DNA from: Sipunculus nudus
Lineage: Eukaryota > Annelida > Sipuncula > Golfingiida > Sipunculidae
DNA: 64,000 bases
NCBI GenBank assembly: GCA_026874595.1
Contig: CM049309.1
Span: 23,377,033 to 23,441,032 of the forward strand
Reading direction: 5' to 3'
Position numbers and translations under genes: made by a program. Positions 44,651-57,207 of the stretch are shown here, piece after piece (positions within the stretch are counted from its first letter, which is position 1; each line of letters opens with the position of its first letter). The notes under the pieces are model-generated. The model did no database searches. It was not told the origin of the DNA and worked only from the letters and a program-made list of their open reading frames with translations.

Positions 44651-46322
44651 TTAAAGTGTAAAAACATGGGCAATGTTTGGACGACACGTAAATGTAGACT
44701 CAAAAGTAAAAATTTTCATATTATGATTATTGGTAATTTTATTTGAAAATTTCGGAAGTACTACAAACTCGCTCATCCGTTGTATACTCCTGTAAAATGC
44801 TTGACAGGCAGGAAATACTAAATAAATTACAAAAACATAACAGCTAAATAATTTGGCGCAATATATAATAAAGAAGCAACATTTTCTTGATTAAGATAAA
44901 CCTCCAGTATGTGTTATAAATGCAGGCTTGATGGAATATATTAATCTGTAAAAACACGCATGCATGTATATAACTTATGACAGCTGCTCTTCAGTTGGGT
45001 AAAATTACACAAATACCAGTGCATACACCTGAACAAAAAAAATCTCATCGTGATCCTTATGTACGAAAAGACCTTTTTTTGGCAAATTTGCAAATAACTT
45101 CATAGTATTCGCATAATTTTGGAACTTGAGTTGGGGGGGGGGGAGCAATTATATACCCAACCCCATAGCCTAAATATGCCCTTTCATTTATCATTTGTGA
45201 TCATATCAAAGGAGTGGAAAATTAGAACCAAGCACATGCACGAAAGGACGCATCTATAAGCATTCCTCTATTCCTCAAAACCAAGTTTAACCATTCATTA
45301 AATAAATACAAACGTAAACATTCAAAAGTAATAAGCAACATTGAATTATGTAAATATTAATGTGAGGCAAACCGATACCCAATTATAATTAGTTTTATAC
45401 TGGAACTACAGCTGAATTTCAAGTTGATTTTACTCATTCCAGATTATTTTGAATAACCAGTAGCTTGAATTACTCTTCCCTGTGTGCGGCTACTATATTA
45501 AAGAACATTTCAGCTTACGGTAAATTTGATCTCTGGCGTGTACGTCTTTAAGTATTATAAAGCATTTGTTATTTAGTATATATTTATGCACCATCGATGA
45601 CTGCATTGCTGATCGATAATAAATATTCATAAATTAATGCTGTGGGTATAATATTTAATTTTCTTGTCACAATTTTCTTTTGAAAAGTTGTTCTTTTCAC
45701 CAAATACGTCCAACAAAGTGTTCGACTACGAAAATGCAAACGGATATATACAGCCCCAATCTTAGTCATTAATCATTTACATGTTATTAATGACGAGCCA
45801 GCACGTTTTCAGAGTTTAATTCTGCAATCATAAAATAGACCATGCATATACATACACTGTTTACTGTGTTTAACTGAACGATAATACAATATCATTTAGT
45901 TCAAATCGATCAAGAGTGCATATATTTCCCAAAACAAGGCCAATTAAAAAAATGTCGTTCAAGATGTCGAAGCCTTAAAAAGCTGCAACATTCTACGTGA
46001 ACGGCGTAGAATTAATTTGGATAGAAAGGTTAATGTCTGCATCCATTGTGGGTATTCCAATTTATTCTTCTAAAATATAAATAGATATGGGCATTGCACA
46101 GACACACGCTTTTAGTTCCATTTTTTATTTCCGGTTTTTTGTTGCTGTTGAATTGGTCGTTTGTTTAATGCTATATGGCAATTATAAATAAAATAATGCA
46201 AATGACATAAGGACATAACGCATAGATATACATATTTCTCTGATAAAAAGGCCTATAACTGTGGTTTACGGGGGGGGGGGGGGTGGCTCAGCCCCCAAAG
46301 CTCCCCCTCTGGATCCGCCACT
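44431..46322. mobile_element. Possible hAT-like non-autonomous element
   Basis: Left end caggggcggatccaggattt followed by a G run. Right end, inverted, is a G run then cagcccccaaag and ctctggatccgccactt. The shared GGCGGATCCAG and CAG start resemble hAT terminal repeats, but an 8-bp target duplication is not clear (gaatattg versus ctttattg). No transposase frame lies between. It could also be two unrelated fragments. Includes a (TA)n run at 44617-44644 and a G run at 45133-45142. Confidence 0.35.
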
Positions 46323-46789
46323 TTATTGTCCTCGACAGAAAACATGTAAAGGTCACTTCAACCACTGGATCAAAACTTGAATTTTTTACTTGAAATTAGC
46401 TTGAGCAAAATGAAAAAAAAAAAGAAGAAAAACGTCCAAGAAAGAGGTTTAATTTTGCAGCTGCAGCATCAGAGAACTTTTTGACCGCATCTTCATTTCC
46501 CTCGCCCGGATAATGAAATTATCTTTTTAAAGAATTGAGCAGAGAAAGCTTTGACAATGAACAAAATGAGAGGGTTTAGTTGACAAGCTTAATTAAATAT
46601 GCTAGTAAAATTTTAAAGACAAGTAAAAGCACAATGTAAATATAGACAAAGTGCTTAGTTGTATTTCTGCTGCATTAAATGCCTATTGAAGCGAATGTTG
46701 AAATTCAAATTGAAATTAAAAAATTAACGTCTGGTTTATCATCTTTTTTTCTTTCAGTGTGTGTCATCCGACTTTACACTTTGCCTTCC
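46323..46789. other. No recognised gene
   Basis: AT-rich spacer. No features seen. Confidence 0.4.
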
Positions 46790-47040
46790 TTCTCATGGCC
46801 TTCTTTCTTGTAGGTTTTCTCCAGCCCTGGGGACCATTAAGCGCTGGCATGTAACGTAACAGGGTTTTTCGTTCTACATTGTTCCTGCAACAAATGAACA
46901 GTGACCATTTACTCGTAGGTGTAAAGGGCCCTTGTGGTCCAGACTTCACAGGAAGGTGGTCTCAACATGAAGCGAACCCTCAGCTTGCGCTCGAAATTCT
47001 GGCACCCGCTCACTATAACCATTACGCTACTAAGTTTTCA
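46790..47040 (-). mobile_element. tRNA-derived SINE (different family)
   Basis: On the minus strand a tRNA-like head reads TAGCGTAATGGTTA (A box, about 47017-47030) and GGGTTCGCTTC (B box, about 46968-46980). It is followed by a body containing gtctggaccacaagggccc. Spacing of the two boxes fits a tRNA. The body does not match the 28430 SINE. Confidence 0.5.
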
Positions 47041-48080
47041 ATGAAATTCAATGACATTTTGTGGGAGGTCGAGTTTATATGCGTAAATATTAAAAGGGTT
47101 GTAAAAATTGTACCTTTTATTATTTTACATAATTATCGTATCGTTACATGATTAGACTTTGTGCCGTTATATGATCGTTTGATTTAAATGAAAAACGTAG
47201 GGTCGGTTGATATTCTCGGTGCAACAGCCAGAATCTTTACTCCTAATTGATTCCGATTGGACGTTTCGACTCCAAGCCGACATTTCACATCATATCATTG
47301 GACAATTTTATAATCAATTTGATCAGAAGCGTCCATCTGGCTTTACTCTAGTTCTTGCAGAAATAAATATATAATCATTTGAGATGTAAATATTATATTA
47401 TCTCAGGGGCACAATTTCCTTCAGCACTTCAGGGAGCAGTGTAGGCGGGATGAGGCCCCCCCCCCTCCTTCAATGCGAGAATTTTTCACAAATGTCTTTC
47501 AAAATTTCAGCAATGTTGGAGCAATGTTAGACCCCCCCCAAAAAAAAAAAAACACCCTACCCACCCCACCACCAACACTACGCCACCCCCACACCCCAAC
47601 CCTTGGTTTAGCCCCTGGTTGTTTCACAATAAAACTTCGAAGTCTGTATGGATCATTTAATTTGTGCTTTAATGATTGGGTCCCATGCACAATGTCACGG
47701 AAACGTGTGAATTATGCCATATAATCAGTAATTGTGTTGAGTTAGTTACTAGGTATTTCTGAAAGATTTCACTCTTTTAATATTTGAGGAAACTGTTACA
47801 CATATTTGTAAATAGCTCTATTCTTATGGCAAAAAGACATTCTTTTATTGGTCTTTTTGTTGGGGGGGGGGGGGGGCGTAATATAGTAGGTGCATTTAGC
47901 CCCCCCCCCCCAACCAAATTGCACTTCTGTACTGTCTTAATAACAGTTGACTACTCAACTCTACCAGCCATCACAGTTTGCCTCAAACAAAGAATGTGGA
48001 TGGCAAACTTATTAAAAGTAACAAATACAGTTGGTATAATTGTGGTTAAATTCTACCCTTTGTGACTCACCTAAGCATAT
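47041..48080. other. No gene; homopolymer G/C blocks
   Basis: C runs near 47457-47466 and 47530-47538, a G run at about 47862-47877 and a C run at about 47901-47910, with poly-A near 47545. ORFs here run through these blocks and are not credible. Confidence 0.45.
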
Positions 48081-48943
48081 TGATACGATGTCTCTTTCAT
48101 TGTATGCAGCAGTCTTACATGTAAACTCTACACAGCGATCGGTTTAATCTATGGCGGCATAGCCCGGCCCACGCGTGGGGTCTGGCGTGTAAACAGCGGT
48201 CATGTTAGTCTGGGGCTTTCTCGCCTGGCCGAGCCGGGCCTGCCCACGTGTGAACCCTAACATGTAGAGACACAGCGATGTTGTTCTTGATGTTTCTTGT
48301 GTGTACTGTGTATCATGTTCGTTTCTTTGAATTGTTCGGAAAATGGAAGGTTCTCGGCTTGGGATGAGAAGTTATACATAAGGGACTGTGTTTTAGAGCC
48401 AGGAGAGAGGTGAGAGAATATTCCAGCGAACACAGAAGAGTGGACCTTTTCCTATAATTGCGGCATGTATATTTTCTTTGAAATATGTAACGGATTTTAT
48501 ATAGTCTTCAGTTTGCCTTTCGAATCACTGCCAAGATTTCAGTTTTGGATTACAGTAGACTGATTTTGTGATTACATTGGACTGTTATTATCTCAGAAGA
48601 TTTGTGTGAACTGTTCATCCGGCTTATACATTTTAAAGGACTTGTCGCTGTGACAGTGGTGGTATCCAGGTACTGTGCACTTTGTTTATTATGCTGTGTA
48701 ATTGTATTGATTAACTGTTGTACTGTTGTTTTACTGTGTAATTGTATTGATTTAGTGTATTGTTATGTTAGGATTGTTTGAAGAAATTATAATTATTTGT
48801 TAACAAAAAACCACTGACATCTTTTTTCATTCCCCTAGACATTTCACGCTGCCTAGTGTTACAGAATCTGATTTTTTTTATCTCCATCACAAAATTTATG
48901 TTCATCACGCATACATGATCTGTTGATATTAGGTTCCGTAACA
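48081..48943 (+). mobile_element. Solo LTR, copy E
   Basis: 863 bases, TGATACGATG...GGTTCCGTAACA, flanked by ATAT at 48077-48080 and 48944-48947. It carries the shared middle (ggaaaatggaaggttctcgg, attccagcg, ggtatccaggtactgtgcac) and the shared 3' end. The TATA region is mutated to tatacataaggg, and the polyA signal is degraded (gaagaaatta). Confidence 0.83.
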
Positions 48944-49825
48944 ATATATATCTTAATCATAAATTAACATATTAACAACCATGTAACTGTGGTTATCCTT
49001 CAATATTCTACAATCTTCATCATTCATTTCACATTGTATTGCACATTTTAATGTTTTTAATGTTTTTAAGCTTCCATTTGACTTGGTTCTCGTTCTTACT
49101 TAAGCACTAATGTGGCCATATGAATTGTGAAACAAAGTATGCATATGTCATAATGTTATAATAGTCTGCATATTTAATCTATATGCATTTGTTTATACCC
49201 CTCACCAGTCTGTGTATTTTAATCTTTTTACATAATTAGTATTCTTCGTAAATAGCTTAGAAAGAAAGAAAACAACAAGCACAAAGTTTACTTAAAAGTG
49301 GCTGGTTACATTAAATGACGTTGTCTGTTTCACAGTAATGAGATATATGAAACAACAGACTGTTTCATATCGATTCAGTCAATGTGTCAAATATATAGAC
49401 TGATTTTCAGTCAATTTTTTAAATGCATGAAAATTTCAGTCATTTTATAAAGTGCCAGAGTAAACCAGGCAATTTGTACGTTTACTGAATATATATACAT
49501 GTAAATGGATTCCTTTATACCTTTTATAGAGAAGACAGGGGAGGAAACACAACCCCCCCCCCCCCCAACAGGCACACATTTTAGCAAGGGTTAGGAATGG
49601 TCATCCCCCCTGATATTCAGAGAATATTATTTATATATCAGAAATTAAATATATTAATAATTAGAATTATAGACTCTAGTTATATTTATGAGGTTACTAT
49701 GGAATATATATCTAAACATTGTTTAGAGTTAACATATACTCGAAACATAATACCTTATCTTTTAAAGCCTTAAACTTAGTTGTAATAGACCTGTATGTGA
49801 AGTGTGTCACACAATCCATAAAACA

Positions 49826-49826
<1 letters not shown>

Positions 49827-49893
<67 letters not shown>
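49827..49893. repeat. (TA)n microsatellite
   Basis: Pure TA run of about 67 bases. Confidence 0.95.
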
Positions 49894-49896
<3 letters not shown>

Positions 49897-50847
49897 GGCA
49901 GACGGTCCGTATTGAATATGAATACTGCATGAAGTATATTCTAGATATATCCAATATAATTTCCATTTCGAAAAGGGAACAGGTAAAGTTCATTGACCGA
50001 TAGACAAAGACCTATCAGCATTCATTATGACCACAGTTACCTGAACAAAAACAGAAAAGATGTCCTGCTGACCTTACCCACCCCGCTCCGCCCCCAACAC
50101 AAACACACACGAAAAGCGCCCCTTCATTACACCTTGTTTATTTTAATTTTAAAATGTTTAACTAGAATGGTCTTTTTTGCATAATAAGTAGGTTTGTAAT
50201 AGGATTCTGGGTCCAGTATACATTTCAATCATAAATAATGTTGGTATGTAATAGAGCGGACCCCGTTAACTGGGACCACAATTGGATTTTTTTTTCCATT
50301 TGTCAACATAAAAGTCACTGTATGATTTATAAAGTCATGTTATAGGAGCCATTTGCCTCATTATCGTCCCTTCGATCATATTTTTTTTCACTGGTTTCAC
50401 TACCTCGCAAAAAGCCGAAGAACAATCCTCTTTCTGGTGCATTTATACCAGGTAAATATTATATTCACGAGTATTGTGTACTGGCACAGAAATTTCGTTG
50501 TGACGATAGAAAAATTTTTGTTCATCGAAAACCAGGCATCCGTAGACACACTAACATTTATAGATGTGATGTGCGTTTGCGTATATTTGTGTTTACCAAA
50601 TGATACGTGATTAAGATTTTATGTTTCATGGATGGTGTATCTAACGGTTGACTGACTCAGACTTAGGGGAACCAACCCAGTCAATATATAGATGGAAGGT
50701 TGGTCTTGATTTTTATTATTAAAAAAAAACATCTATTGACAAAATCATGATATAATAGATGTAGATACACGGCCAGTCTCGTAAATGTGCATTAGGTTCA
50801 ATGCAACATCGAAGTTAATAAAAAACGAAACATATATATACTAAGCC

Positions 50848-50848
50848 A

Positions 50849-50882
<34 letters not shown>
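50848..50882. repeat. (CT)n microsatellite
   Basis: Pure CT run of about 35 bases. Confidence 0.95.
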
Positions 50883-50884
<2 letters not shown>

Positions 50885-52601
50885 GTGTGAGTGTATTCTC
50901 GGCTTCCAACGACGGGTTATTTATCGTGCTGGCTTGCATCAGAATGTCCAGTTGTTGGATTTTGGGTAAAAAGAGCAGAGAATTCATTCTGTAGCCATAT
51001 TACAACAATATCTTGTATACCTATATTGTAAAGAGGCCCAGCAAGCAATCCATTCAGTAATTTCTGTTTTCTGAAACTTGATCGACACAGATGCATCAGT
51101 CATTCTCTTTGTGACAGGGCCATTTTTTCTTGACGTTTGAACCCCCGAAAATGTGAATGCATTTATACCTTGTCCTAGGATCTAGTTTAATACAATGATA
51201 CTCTAAGATTGGACAAATCATACTTGACATAACTGTGAGTACAGAGTAGAGATATCTCAAGATGAGGAAAAGTGAGCAAACGTTTTATGTGACTATATAC
51301 GTTTCCATAAGTTCTAGAAACATTGACCTGACAAACAAAACCACAGGCTCTTGTGTTTAACATTGCATGGTCTGCTTCATGAAAAATGAGGTACGCCGGA
51401 TCAGAGGCACAATGTGCAGAGGGCAGAACCTAATCTGTATCCAACTGGCATGTGTATGTAATTTAATGTATCATTCCGTTTGTCTTTTCATAGTTTCTTC
51501 AAGTTCATGTCTTTGTTTGTAACAAATCTTGGGGGGGGGGGGTGTCACGTTACCAAGACCCCCTCCAAAATTGAGCATCGTGAAAAGCTGTATATAAGAA
51601 ACTTACGAATGTTCTCCTGCACAAAAAAACTTGGTCATGGCGAGTATCGTAAAACCAAATTAGAATTTCTTTTAGTTTTGAATTGCAGTCCTTTGTTCAT
51701 GTGTACATGTGAGCTGTTTGGGCACCAGGACCGATATATTTCATTGCAACATTCTGAACCATATGGCTGCTAAGTCAGGGGATTGATATGGACATTAAAA
51801 TGTACCTCATTTAGTATACTCTCAGCGGACATGATTCATGGCTGTAAGCCGGTCGGCAATTTTCAGTTATAACTATGTTTAATGACGGGACTTCAGATTT
51901 TTCCATGTACAACAGCTTAAATGTTCCAGCTTCTCGACCAGCATGATATTTTTCAAGCGCACTCACTTGAATCCCCGATCAGTGAGTACATTGTTTGTAT
52001 TGTTATTCCCCAAACGAGAAATAGCAGACGACCGCATATAATCCGCCACTCTATAAAATGCCACGAGATCTCGCGTGAACATGCAGTCTCGGCTTCATCA
52101 ATCTGATTCCATGGAAAATGGTAACCGTGTCCGTGACAGGCAAAATAAAGCATTGTTCTATGTTTTGTACACTGATGATGAAAATAGTCTGATGGCGTAT
52201 ATTACGGAAGATTAACTTCCTCGCCAAACGTATAGCACAAGCAATTTTACTTGAATTGGTGAAATATGTGATAAAAATGTACATATTATAGCTTAATATA
52301 GTAATGGTATTTTATATTTATGAGAGAAAACATATGCAATAAAGCTCGAGCGGTTTTTTACTCGCTGCTCAAAAATGTGAAAAAGGACCATGCTTATTGT
52401 TTATATCCTATCCTACTGATGAATTGACCGCGGCCACGTTTAAGTAAGGTATCGTTGTATAAAGGCACGAGTATATAGATAGCTAAACAGGTGTAGTTGA
52501 TATATGCTTATTCCATTCTTATCCTCTGATCGAACCAAAACTGACCACCAGAATATTGACGATTAACAATGATTTTTACACACACTTATATAAGCCTGTG
52601 T

Positions 52602-52710
52602 ACAATGAAATTTCGCTAACAAGGGAGGTTTTTAGGATTTACCTTAATCCGGGAACTAAAAAGTAGTCGTTTTAGTGGGGGCTGTCGCCAAAGCTAGGTG
52701 GTTATCAGCC
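52602..52710. mobile_element. pogo/Tigger-like transposon end fragment
   Basis: caatgaaatttcgctaacaa, then aagtagtcgttttagtgggg and gctaggtggttatc, next to a TA tract (52726-52794). Same pattern as the 10227 and 31608 fragments. Confidence 0.4.
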
Positions 52711-52725
52711 GATATAGTATATCAG

Positions 52726-52731
52726 TATATA

Positions 52732-52794
<63 letters not shown>
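52726..52794. repeat. (TA)n microsatellite
   Basis: TA run of about 69 bases with one TTA interruption. Confidence 0.95.
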
Positions 52795-52795
<1 letters not shown>

Positions 52796-53432
52796 GCAGT
52801 ATCGTTGGTATCGGATGGAATGATGTTTGAATATTAGATTTACTAGCATAATGGTATTTCTATTTGCATATTCCTGAGACAAATTTTATTTCATTACATA
52901 CCATTTCCTGTATGTATAATGATCTACTTGCCTACGCCGAAAATTCACGACTTAAGCTATTGTATACTGCTGTTCTACTGTACTTTACGATAACTTTAAC
53001 GCAAAAAAAACCAATTAAATTGACTTTCTTTCTACATCTCTCGCCTCGTTATGGTATATTCCATGGAAAACCTATTTGGTATTAAGAATTATATCACTTC
53101 AATAAGAGATTTTGATGTCGTTATTACATGATGGTTTAGGTTTTCATGGAGTGATTGGTTAAATCAGATTCATGTCATTTTGTCAGTTCTCTGGGTCAAT
53201 TACGAAGGCAGGAATTTCGGGAAATCAGTAGAAATCCCCACGTAACCCGGCAATGGTCACCGCGCCCCGCTACCCTCAACGTCAGGTACTCCCAAACGCT
53301 AACGTGATTATCCCATCTTCAAATACCGCCTTAAATCGGATTTGATCATTTTCTATACGCGGCCTTTCAAAGGCTAATTGTGTAAGGCTATTGGGTTACT
53401 CGCCAGTGTTTGTGGCGCATTTCTCTTAACAG

Positions 53433-53561
53433 AAGTATTGGGTCACAGGACGCGAACAGGTGCCCGGACTGATAATGAGGACTTCACAAGGAGCGCTCCG
53501 CTCCAACTCGGGCAGTGAGGAGGGCGACAAACAAAGCTCTCTATTCCAACGAAAAAGCAGC
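53433..53561 (+). CDS. Candidate internal exon, unknown product
   Basis: Preceded by a good acceptor (tttctcttaacag ending at 53432) and followed by a GTGGGT donor at 53562. The 129-base block is open in phase 0 for 43 codons and is distinctly GC-richer than its flanks. It reads KYWVTGREQVPGLIMRTSQG and then a Ser-rich, charged part (NSGSEEGDKQSS, LFQRKSS), typical of a disordered cytoplasmic segment. The frame could also continue to a stop at 53679-53681. The protein was not recognised, and no partner exon was found in the window. Confidence 0.3.
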
Positions 53562-56500
53562 GTGGGTCCGCGGCACCAACTCAGGACTAGTTTTCATTCA
53601 ATAATAATAAACACTGAATGCTATTTTTTTCATTTGGCCTATTTACTTGTCTGGGTGAAGCTGTTACAGTCACTGGTGTAACCCTACAGTTAACCAATCC
53701 ATCTTTTAGCTGTCACTAAAGCGGCCGCAGTGTTACTTCGTATGAATACTGTTGGAATGTAACGCAGCATCAGTGGCCGGCAGGACTGAATATTTGCATA
53801 CAAACTGGAAAATTTCCCAGAACAACTTGTACGTCCCTTGTGTATTGTAATGGGGTCGTTTTCATAACACCGCCTGCCCTCACATCGCACAGGTTGCTTG
53901 GGATTTTTACTGGTTAGCATCTGCCGTGACGTGGATGGATGCTGCGACATAGAGGTTGACCGGCATGTCAGGATGGACTCTGTCAACTATTCCTGTCGCT
54001 AGATGAGAAAATATAGCTGTGAATCGGCAAATAGCCACATGACATGCCTGGACAGCATTCAAAGCAAGCAAGACGTCCTCGTCCACGTCGTGTTTTATCT
54101 CCTAGTTTCATTACTTGGCCGCATATTGTCAGTTTGCAGTCTCGTAACATCGATTTCTTTCTGCCTAACAAAACAAAAGGATAAATCATTTAAGAATTCT
54201 GCATCAATTATGTACACTAATCAATGGTAGCTGTTTTCACTAGTCATTTTTGCTGGGTTGGGTACAGGAAAGTGCATGTTGATTTAATGTTAGTTACACA
54301 GTGCGGGAGTAAGTATTTTAGCATGTGTAGACCTAATACTTCATTTAACCCGCTATGTTCCATTACCTACCAGCTGCCGATCCACCCATCTAAAAAGACA
54401 TTCTGTCTGCTTTTGTTTATGTTCCTGGATCATTTAATAAATTCCATTTCAGCTGACATGAATGGCCATTTGGTGTTTTTCTATGTAGCCTGCTTCTATG
54501 ATTACGGCCGTGAGATATTCTTTTGATCACTCTTAATCTTTTCTTGATTTGTCTTTTTCTCTGTTTATGATAATTTGCCGTTCTTTTGATCATAAACTGG
54601 TTAACGATTATGTTCTTCTGATGAATAAGTAAAAAAACCCTCAAATCAATAAAGCTATGTCGTGGGTATTGCGTACAAAATGATTTAATTTTATGATAGC
54701 TACATTTTTACAGGACCGACCTACATACGCCAGAGCGAGACTGAGAATGAAAAAGGCTACATATGATCCTATGGTTTTATAACTGCAAGTGTATTTACAG
54801 AGCTTATCTATTCTTCACTACTAATTTGTATATATATAAAAGCGAGTCCAATGGCATATTGGTGGCACTACAGGCGTTAGAAATACTAGGATAAATTTAG
54901 GATAAATCTTGCTTTTTTGCGTTTTACGAGTTCATTTGTGTAAGATTTGCTTGGCGTTCATGCATACATAATGCATATATCATCTATAATCATACAACAT
55001 ATATTTGTGATCTTTTGAACAGACAAGACGGCCGGTTCAGACAACCTCCTTTAAGGTAGGTATGTAATGTGCTGAGGCCATGTTGGTTGTTATGTATTTT
55101 GATTAAACTAAAGGAGCCTAATTATATAATAGAATCGATAAGTATTATAATATAATACTAACTAAAGATAAAGCCGATCTCACAGGAACACATGCTGTTC
55201 GTTTCGTTTATATCTACGTGTTTATAACATGTGGGGGGGGGGGGCGCCAAAAAAATCGACAAGTCAGACGAACAAGTCTTGCAAAGGGCGTTCTGTAAAC
55301 TAGTGAGCTTTCAGCTGAGGTTTCATAGGTTTTCGTTTTTGAACATTGCTGTCATAAATCCGTCACAGAGGCATTTTAAGAACTTCTCTAAACAGAAATC
55401 ACCTAAAGATCATTAATATGTACGCACACTTAGCCAGAAATCACATAATTCTACAGAATATATATAAAAAAGAGTAAATAGATTAATAGCTAATAGATTA
55501 ATAGAGGAATATCGCCAGGAGTCCAGCGTAAATAAATGGATAAAACTTGGTTGGCCTAACCCACCTTCATTACCTCCCCCACCCCCTTGCTTGGGATCTG
55601 TGGGGAAAATCATGTGTAGAATTCATTCAAATATAATTAACTTGACAATTTGATAAAAAATGTGTTTATGTTTACACGTCTCATACAGCATGGAAAAATA
55701 CATGCTTGGAATGAAATGTCTGTGCTTCCTTGGTCGTCTTCGGTATGGGTTAATTAACATGGTCAGTGTGATAGATTATCAGCAAGATGGCACAGCAGGC
55801 AAATCCCGGGTAATGTGTCTGCGAATCAGTGGAATGAATCCCCAAAAACATCCCACTAAAACACAAAACAAAAACAGGACGAGCTTAATGGGATGAAAAC
55901 GCTGTAAGTGAGAAGCATTAAATATTAACTCACGCATATATAGAAGCGCGGGTATATGGGATTTGATAGACGTCCAGACCACACAGTTAATGGCCGAAAT
56001 AAATAAGCCAACAGACGTGCATGTATTTTGGTGCACTTGAAAATATGAATATTTGATATGAGTATTATTAATGGGCTGGCTGACACCTATAGGTCTGCAG
56101 GAAAATCCGGTATGGTAGAGGCGTCTGAAGGCACAGAGGTTGTCTTTGTGGTTTAAAACTTCCTCCCCGGGACTTACACTAGGTTTTCTTGATGCCGCCA
56201 TACTGAGAGACAGGGGCACATCTTATAAAGTAATAACGTACATCAAACCTATGTCCGTCAGATGATGATACTAAAGTCCTCATATATTAATTATTTTCAT
56301 TTAAACAATGTTTACAATTAAGCATTTACAAGAAAAACAGGGTCTAGGTCCATCAATATACTATGTGGATGAGCATGGGAAAACGTTAGCTGTATATAAC
56401 GAGAAGAGTAAAATTGAGCTCATATTTCCTAATTTCGACATTTCTCCTTAAGGGGCCACCTATGTAATACAGCGGCTTTGGATGAAAACCCCTCCGGATA

Positions 56501-56791
56501 CAAGCCCATCAGGTTAAAAAAAACAAATGGACATAAGCCCTTAATACATAGTAGAGAGACAGGACAAAAATATATAGTAGGAGAATAGCCCAACATTGAA
56601 CAAACTTATTATAATGATTATAAAATTCACTTTTTTATGAAGTTTTTTCCTTATACGTTTTCTATACACCTTTTATTCGTTCCAGTTTATATATGTTACG
56701 TACCATATATGCGTACACAATCAATACGTCCCCAAAGTATCTGCATGTACTTTGCAGGTAAGTATGTACTTTGTAGGAAGAGTATATGTAT
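53562..56791. other. No recognised gene; one possible tiny first exon on the minus strand
   Basis: Minus strand 56201-56178 reads ATGGCGGCATCAAGAAAACC and then TAGT, ending at a GTAAGT donor (8 codons, MAASRKPS). A G run lies at about 55234-55244. A 146-codon minus frame at 55779-56219 starts in another frame over the same bases and shows no domain. The last 50 bases are a degenerate repeat of tatgtactttgtaggaagag. Confidence 0.3.
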
Positions 56792-57207
56792 TGTTACGAA
56801 GACAAATAAATGAGCGGAAAATCCTGGGCCGATCCGGATGTCGAACCCAGGTCGGTGGCGTACAAGTCCGGCGAACCAACCGCTTCGCTAGCAAAGCAAG
56901 CTTCACTAGCGAGACAGTTCGGTCCGCTTTTATATCACCCCGTCACAGCCCCTCTTTACAGCGTTCTGCTATCAGAACAAGACTAATTTTCCCCAGGAGT
57001 TACACTTGGGTGAGCTTAATCCCTGGGCCACAAAGTTTTATCGTCACGTCGGACAAGCCCCCTTTTTATTATGAAGACAAATTGCTGAGAGCAAAAATCC
57101 TGGGTCGATCCGGGAGTCGAACTCAGGTCGGTGGCGCACAAGTCCGGCGTACCAACCGCTTCGCTAGCAAAGCAAGCTTCACTAGCGAGACCGTTCGCCC
57201 CGTAACA
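56792..57207 (-). mobile_element. 416-bp element with two pol III-box repeats and TG...CA ends
   Basis: Begins TGTTACGAAGAC, ends CCCCGTAACA, and is flanked on both sides by GTAT (56788-56791 and 57208-57211), a perfect 4-bp target duplication. Inside, two direct repeats of about 130 bases start at 56792 and about 57065. They share gaagacaaat, aatcctggg, caggtcggtggcg, acaagtccggcg, accaaccgcttcgctagcaa and agcttcactagcgagac. Read on the minus strand, each repeat has an A-box-like TAGCGAAGCGGTTGG and a B-box-like GAGTTCGACTCC (or GGGTTCGACATCC). It could be a miniature terminal-repeat retrotransposon, a dimeric SINE, or an LTR that captured a tRNA-like unit. Confidence 0.65.

Larger units (their letters stand above)
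48944..53432. other. AT-rich region with microsatellites, no recognised gene
   Basis: Contains (TA)n at 49827-49893, (CT)n at 50848-50882, (TA)n at 52726-52794, a C run at 49553-49566 and a G run near 51532-51542. No coding-like block or RNA gene was seen. ORFs of 90-97 codons overlap the microsatellites or lack features. Confidence 0.45.

Noticed and set aside
49719-50003. 94-codon ORFs with Tyr-Ile repeats
   Set aside because: They are translations of the TA microsatellite.
55779-56219. 146-codon minus ORF
   Set aside because: Featureless apart from a chance hydrophobic stretch. The start lies upstream of, and in a different frame from, the more plausible MAASRKPS start.
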